Source: Streptomyces sp. A012304
GTDB taxonomy: Bacteria > Actinomycetota > Actinomycetes > Streptomycetales > Streptomycetaceae
Direction: 5' to 3'
Assembly: GCF_026008495.1 (NCBI RefSeq)
Contig: NZ_BQUN01000003.1
Location: forward strand, 1-64,000
Length of the DNA: 64,000 bases
Made by a program: the position numbers and the translations under genes. The notes beneath the pieces were generated by a model. It made no database searches and was not told where the DNA came from. It was given only the letters and a program-made list of their open reading frames with translations. Below are positions 60,284 through 64,000 of this stretch, piece after piece; within the stretch, counting starts at the first letter, position 1, and each line of letters starts with the position of its first letter.

Positions 60284-62812
60284 CTACTCCGACTTGATCG
60301 CCGCCAGCATGTTCAGCCGTGCCGCCCGCCGCGCCGGCCACAGCGCCGCCAGGACGCCCACGGCGCCGGCCAGCGCCAGGAACACCGCCATCCGGCCCCA
60401 CGGCAGGACCAGCTCGTAGGTGGCCATCTTGGTGCCGAGCAGCTCACCGGCCGCCCAGCCGAAGAACACGCCGAGCCCGATGCCGAGCACCCCGCCGAAC
60501 AGGGAGATCACCAGGGACTCCAGGCGGACCATCCGCTTGACCGCCTTGCGGTCCAGGCCGATGGCGCGCAGCATGCCGATCTCCTGGGAGCGTTCGAACA
60601 CCGACATCGCCAGGGTGTTGATGACCCCGAGCACCGCGACGATCACGGCCATCGCGAGCAGCCCGTAGAGCATGTTCAGCATCAGCGTGAACATCTGCGC
60701 GATCTCGTTGGAGAGGTCCTTCTTGCTCTGGACCTTGATGGCCGGGTTGGAGCCGAGGGCCTTCTCCAGCTTGTCCTTGGTCGCGTCGGAGCTGCCGCCG
60801 GACGTCTTGACCATGACCCGCATGTCGGAGGGGTCGTCCATGTGCGGGGTCAGCACGCCGTTGTCCAGCAGCACGCCCTGGATCAGATCGTTGCCCTCGT
60901 AGACCCCGGCGACCGTCAGCTGCTCCTTCTTGCCGTCCTCGAACGCCGCCGTGAAGGTCGACCCGGCCTTCCAGCCGTGCAACTTGGCGGTGTCGGCGTC
61001 GACGACGACCCGGCCGCCGCCGACCGTGAAGCTACCGTTGTCGATCTTGAGGTCGGTCAGCTCGCCGATCGCTGAGCCGGTGACGCCGGTGAGGTACTCG
61101 GTGTCCCCGTCGACCCGCGCGGGCGCGTTGCGCATCGGGCTGGTGAGGCTCACCCCGGCGGTGGCCTTCAGCTTCCGGTCGACGTCGGGGGAGAGGGTGT
61201 TGCCGTTCGCCATCGACACGACGTAGTCGGCCTTGACGGCGGCGGAGGCCATCTTGTCGATGGACTTCTGGAGGCTGCCCGCCATGACCGTCATTCCGGT
61301 GATGAGGGTCAGGCCGATCATCAGCGCGGAGGCCGTGGCGGCCGTACGGCGCGGGTTGCGCACCGAGTTCTGCCGGGCCAGCTTGCCGGAGACCCCGAAG
61401 ACGCGCAGCACCGGCGAGGCGGCGGCGATCAGCGGCCGGGACAGCAGCGGCGTCAGCACGAAGACGCCGATGATCAGCAGTACCGCGCCGATCCCCATCG
61501 GGGCCTGGCCGTCGGAGCCGCTCATGGTGGTCGCGGCGAGGACCACCGCGACACCGGCGGCGGAGAAGAGGGCGCCGATGGTGTTGCGCAGCACCAGCGA
61601 CTTGGTGGTCGCCTTGGCGTGCAGGCTGCTCATCGCGGCGACCGGCGGGATCTTCGCCGCCCGGCGGCCGGGCAGCCACGCGGCCACCATGGTGACGACG
61701 ACACCCACGACGAGGGCGGCGGCGACCGTGCCGGGCGAGACGACCAGCGGGCCGTCCGGGACGGTCGCGTCGAGCGTGCCCATGAGCGACCTGAGGCCGG
61801 CGCCGATGCCGACGCCCGCGACGAGCCCGGCGACGCCGGCGACCGTGCCGACCACGAACGCCTCGATCAGCACCGACCGGGTGACCTGCCGGCGGGAGGC
61901 GCCGACCGCCCGCAGCAGCGCCAGCTCCTTGGTGCGCTGGGCGACCAGCATGGTGAAGGTGTTGGCGATGATGAAGGTGCCGACGAACAGCGCGATGCCG
62001 GCGAACACCAGCAGGCCCTGCTTCAGACCGCTCATCTGGGAGGCGATCAGCTCCGCCAGGTCGTCGGCGAGTTGCTCGCCGGTGGTGGTCTCGACGAGGT
62101 CCTTCGGCAGGGCCTTGTCGAGGGCGGTCTTCAGCGCGGTCTGGGAGGTGCCGGCGGCGGCCTTGACGTCGATCTCGTCGTAGGTGCCGGCCTTGCCGAA
62201 CAGCTGCTGCGCGGTGGCGGTGTCGAACAGGGCGAGGCTGCCGCCGGCGGCGACGTTGCCGTCGTCGGTGGTGAAGATGCCGGTGATCTTCGGCGTGAGG
62301 ACCGGGCCGTCGACGGAGATGCGGACGGTGTCGCCGACCTGGTAGCCGGCCCGTCGCGCGGTCTCGGAGTCGAGGACGACCTGACCGGCACCGTGCGGGG
62401 CGGAACCTTCCTTCAGCGGGTAGCGGGGGTCCTTGTCCCCCCAGTAGTTGCCGCCCCGCGACTGGAAGCCGCCGCCGACGAGCTTGCCGTTCTTGTCGGC
62501 GATCGCGGTGAAGTCCGTGACCACGCCGATGGCGGAGGCGGCGCCGGGCACCTTCGCGCTCCGGTCGAGCAGGGCCTGCGTCAGCTCGGGGGTCCTGCCG
62601 ACCCGGTCCCCCTCGCTCTCCTGGTACTCGGGCGTGACGGCGACGTCGACCTGGTCGAAGCCCTTGGCGGAGCTCTTCTGGTAGGCGTCGGAGATGGTGT
62701 TGGTGAAGACCAGGGTCCCCGACACGAAGGCCACGCCGAGCATCACGGCGAGGACGGTCATCAGGAGCCGGGCCTTGTGCGCGAGGACGTTGCGCAAGGC
62801 GGTGCGGAACAT
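60284..62812 (-). CDS. ABC transporter permease, MacB/FtsX-like, duplicated fold
   Basis: An 842-residue permease, paralogous to the one at 18343-20922. TM1 is at about 16-38 (LLMTVLAVMLGVAFVSGTLVFTNT), followed by an extracytoplasmic domain to about residue 255. FtsX core 1 has the coupling helix AQRTKELALLRAVGASRRQVTRSV. A middle TM pair, a second extracytoplasmic domain and FtsX core 2 (FERSQEIGMLRAIGLDRKAVKRMVRLES) complete it. It ends AARLNMLAAIKSE. It starts 45 bases after the ATPase gene on the same strand. Export or lipoprotein/envelope function is inferred from the family; the substrate is unknown. Confidence 0.93.
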   Translation of the reverse strand: MFRTALRNVLAHKARLLMTVLAVMLGVAFVSGTLVFTNTISDAYQKSSAKGFDQVDVAVTPEYQESEGDRVGRTPELTQALLDRSAKVPGAASAIGVVTDFTAIADKNGKLVGGGFQSRGGNYWGDKDPRYPLKEGSAPHGAGQVVLDSETARRAGYQVGDTVRISVDGPVLTPKITGIFTTDDGNVAAGGSLALFDTATAQQLFGKAGTYDEIDVKAAAGTSQTALKTALDKALPKDLVETTTGEQLADDLAELIASQMSGLKQGLLVFAGIALFVGTFIIANTFTMLVAQRTKELALLRAVGASRRQVTRSVLIEAFVVGTVAGVAGLVAGVGIGAGLRSLMGTLDATVPDGPLVVSPGTVAAALVVGVVVTMVAAWLPGRRAAKIPPVAAMSSLHAKATTKSLVLRNTIGALFSAAGVAVVLAATTMSGSDGQAPMGIGAVLLIIGVFVLTPLLSRPLIAAASPVLRVFGVSGKLARQNSVRNPRRTAATASALMIGLTLITGMTVMAGSLQKSIDKMASAAVKADYVVSMANGNTLSPDVDRKLKATAGVSLTSPMRNAPARVDGDTEYLTGVTGSAIGELTDLKIDNGSFTVGGGRVVVDADTAKLHGWKAGSTFTAAFEDGKKEQLTVAGVYEGNDLIQGVLLDNGVLTPHMDDPSDMRVMVKTSGGSSDATKDKLEKALGSNPAIKVQSKKDLSNEIAQMFTLMLNMLYGLLAMAVIVAVLGVINTLAMSVFERSQEIGMLRAIGLDRKAVKRMVRLESLVISLFGGVLGIGLGVFFGWAAGELLGTKMATYELVLPWGRMAVFLALAGAVGVLAALWPARRAARLNMLAAIKSE

Positions 62813-62857
62813 GTGGGTTTCTACTCCGAAGGTGATTGACCGGATGTCAGCCGGACG

Positions 62858-63628
62858 TCAGCTGGTGCGGCCCTTGGCGTCGAACTGCTTCATCCGGTCC
62901 AGCACCGAGTCGGCGGTGGGCCCGTACACCTCGTCGACGATCCGTCCGTCCGCGAGGAAGACCACCCGGTCCGCGTACGCCGCGGCCACTGGGTCGTGGG
63001 TCACCATCACCACCGTCTGCCCCAGCTCCCGAACGGAGTTGCGCAGGAAGCCCAGGACCTCGGCGCCCGAGCGCGAGTCGAGGTTTCCGGTCGGCTCGTC
63101 ACCGAAGATGATCTCCGGTCGGGAGGCCAGGGCGCGGGCCACGGCGACGCGCTGCTGCTGGCCGCCGGAGAGCTGGGAGGGCCGGTGGCCGAGCCGGCCG
63201 GACAGCCCCACCATCTGGATCACCTTGTCGAGCCACTCCTTGTCCGGCTTGCGGCCCGCGATGTCCATCGGAAGGGTGATGTTCTCCAGAGCGGTCAGCG
63301 TCGGCAGCAGGTTGAACGCCTGGAAGATGAACCCGATCTTGTCCCGGCGCAACTTGGTGAGCTGCTTGTCCTTCAGGGAGCCCAGCTCGGTGTCGCCGAT
63401 GCGTACGGAACCGGAGGAGAAGGTGTCCAGACCGGCCACGCAGTGCATCAGCGTGGACTTGCCGGAGCCGGAGGGGCCCATGATCGCGGTGAACTCGGCC
63501 TGGCGGAAGTCGACGGAGACGCGGTCCAGGGCGACCACCTGGGTCTCGCCCTGTCCGTAGATCTTGGACAGGTCCGTGGCGCGTGCGGCCACGGCGGTGG
63601 TCCGGTCGACGAGAGGGCTGGTGGTCAC
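62858..63628 (-). CDS. ABC transporter ATP-binding protein (MacB/LolD type)
   Basis: A 256-residue ATPase partner of the permease at 60284-62812. Walker A GPSGSGKST, Q-loop region IFQAFNLLPTLTALENITLP, signature LSGGQQQRVAVARAL, Walker B IIFGDEPTGNLDS and H-loop VTHDP are intact. GTG 63628 is chosen because CAGGAG lies about nine bases upstream; the frame extends further to 63682 without a ribosome site. The protein is nearly identical in motif regions to the ATPase at 17558-18346, so the two systems arose by duplication. Confidence 0.94.
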   Translation of the reverse strand: MTTSPLVDRTTAVAARATDLSKIYGQGETQVVALDRVSVDFRQAEFTAIMGPSGSGKSTLMHCVAGLDTFSSGSVRIGDTELGSLKDKQLTKLRRDKIGFIFQAFNLLPTLTALENITLPMDIAGRKPDKEWLDKVIQMVGLSGRLGHRPSQLSGGQQQRVAVARALASRPEIIFGDEPTGNLDSRSGAEVLGFLRNSVRELGQTVVMVTHDPVAAAYADRVVFLADGRIVDEVYGPTADSVLDRMKQFDAKGRTS

Positions 63629-64000
63629 GGGTACGACTCCTGTCGGACGGTGGTTTCTTCCCGGAAGGGGGACGTGAACCATCGTCCCGGCCGCTTGCCG
63701 CCGTGTAGTCAGTCGCAGTTCCCGTTCCGAGGGCAGACTTCGGTCGGACAGCGGGCGGCCGTGTCATCCCAAAGGATGACGGCCACCCTGGAGAGACGGT
63801 TCGTCAAGAACCGGTGGAGCACCCTCGTTCGGGCGGTGAAATTCCGTCATTCCGCATGCGCGGCAGACCGGCGCACGCGAGGCTATTGGCAAGTGCGGAT
63901 GGCCAGTTCCCGGGGCTGATGCTCCCTCAGACCTCAATAAAATAAGACAACATCGGTCCGCTCTTCGGCTGTTCGAGGGACGCGTCCCGATAGGCTCGGA
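63629..64000. promoter_or_regulatory. ABC operon promoter region with operator-like palindrome, and start of the next promoter
   Basis: No gene is seen in these 370 bases. GTCATCC-CAAA-GGATGAC at 63763-63780 is a perfect inverted repeat, 135 bases upstream of the ATPase start, and looks like a response-regulator or LuxR/NarL-type operator. An A/T-rich patch (CCTCAATAAAATAAGACAAC) lies at 63934-63953. GGGACGCGTCCC at 63977-63988 is a perfect palindrome followed by GATAGGCT, a possible -10 for a rightward gene beyond the window. Confidence 0.5.

Overview
The window is about 70% G+C, its third codon positions are almost all G or C, and it uses many GTG starts. Gene content and order (rplY-pth, prs-glmU, mfd, two adjacent rpf genes, eno, a divIC-like gene, ndh, cfa) look like the conserved core of a Streptomyces chromosome. 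From memory this order resembles the SCO3089-SCO3125 segment of S. coelicolor; that comparison was not computed here.

Layout. 1-4.6 kb is a leftward housekeeping block: an edge-truncated membrane protein, pth, rplY, prs, glmU and tRNA-Gln(UUG). 4.6-6.9 kb holds an HTH/LAGLIDADG-like protein and an orphan sensor histidine kinase. 6.9-12.1 kb is a toxin/immunity-type locus: SUKH-3 and a YwqJ-like deaminase run left, while a WHH-like/SUKH fusion and an Imm35-like/deaminase/SUKH-4 fusion run right. 12.3-17.2 kb encodes a DivIVA/FilP-like coiled-coil protein, a sodium/solute symporter with its DUF485 partner, and a drug exporter. 17.5-25 kb has a MacB/FtsX-type ABC transporter and mfd. 25.2-28.2 kb has a TetR regulator, an SCO6745-family protein, a small stress-type protein and a secreted HNH lipoprotein.

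28.2-32.5 kb is an MFS gene and an ArsR-type regulator separated by an IS200/IS605 element with a frameshifted tnpA and an intact tnpB. 33.6-45.3 kb is a 3,705-residue secreted Rhs protein with three LamG-like inserts, a HINT protease-like domain and a C-terminal deaminase-like toxin, followed by a candidate immunity gene. 45.3-50.6 kb carries envelope proteins, a MazG pyrophosphohydrolase and a cytochrome P450. 50.7-60.2 kb contains rpfB, rpfA behind a c-di-AMP riboswitch, eno, a DivIC/FtsB protein, a DUF501 protein, a Ppx/GppA phosphatase, ndh with two Rex-like sites, and cfa. The right end is a second MacB/FtsX-type ABC transporter.

The least ordinary content is the concentration of predicted nucleic-acid-acting domains. 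Three distinct zinc-deaminase-like domains, one WHH-like nuclease fold, one secreted HNH nuclease and one TnpB nuclease occur in the window, several next to or fused with immunity-type domains. All domain calls were made by eye from motifs and need profile searches.
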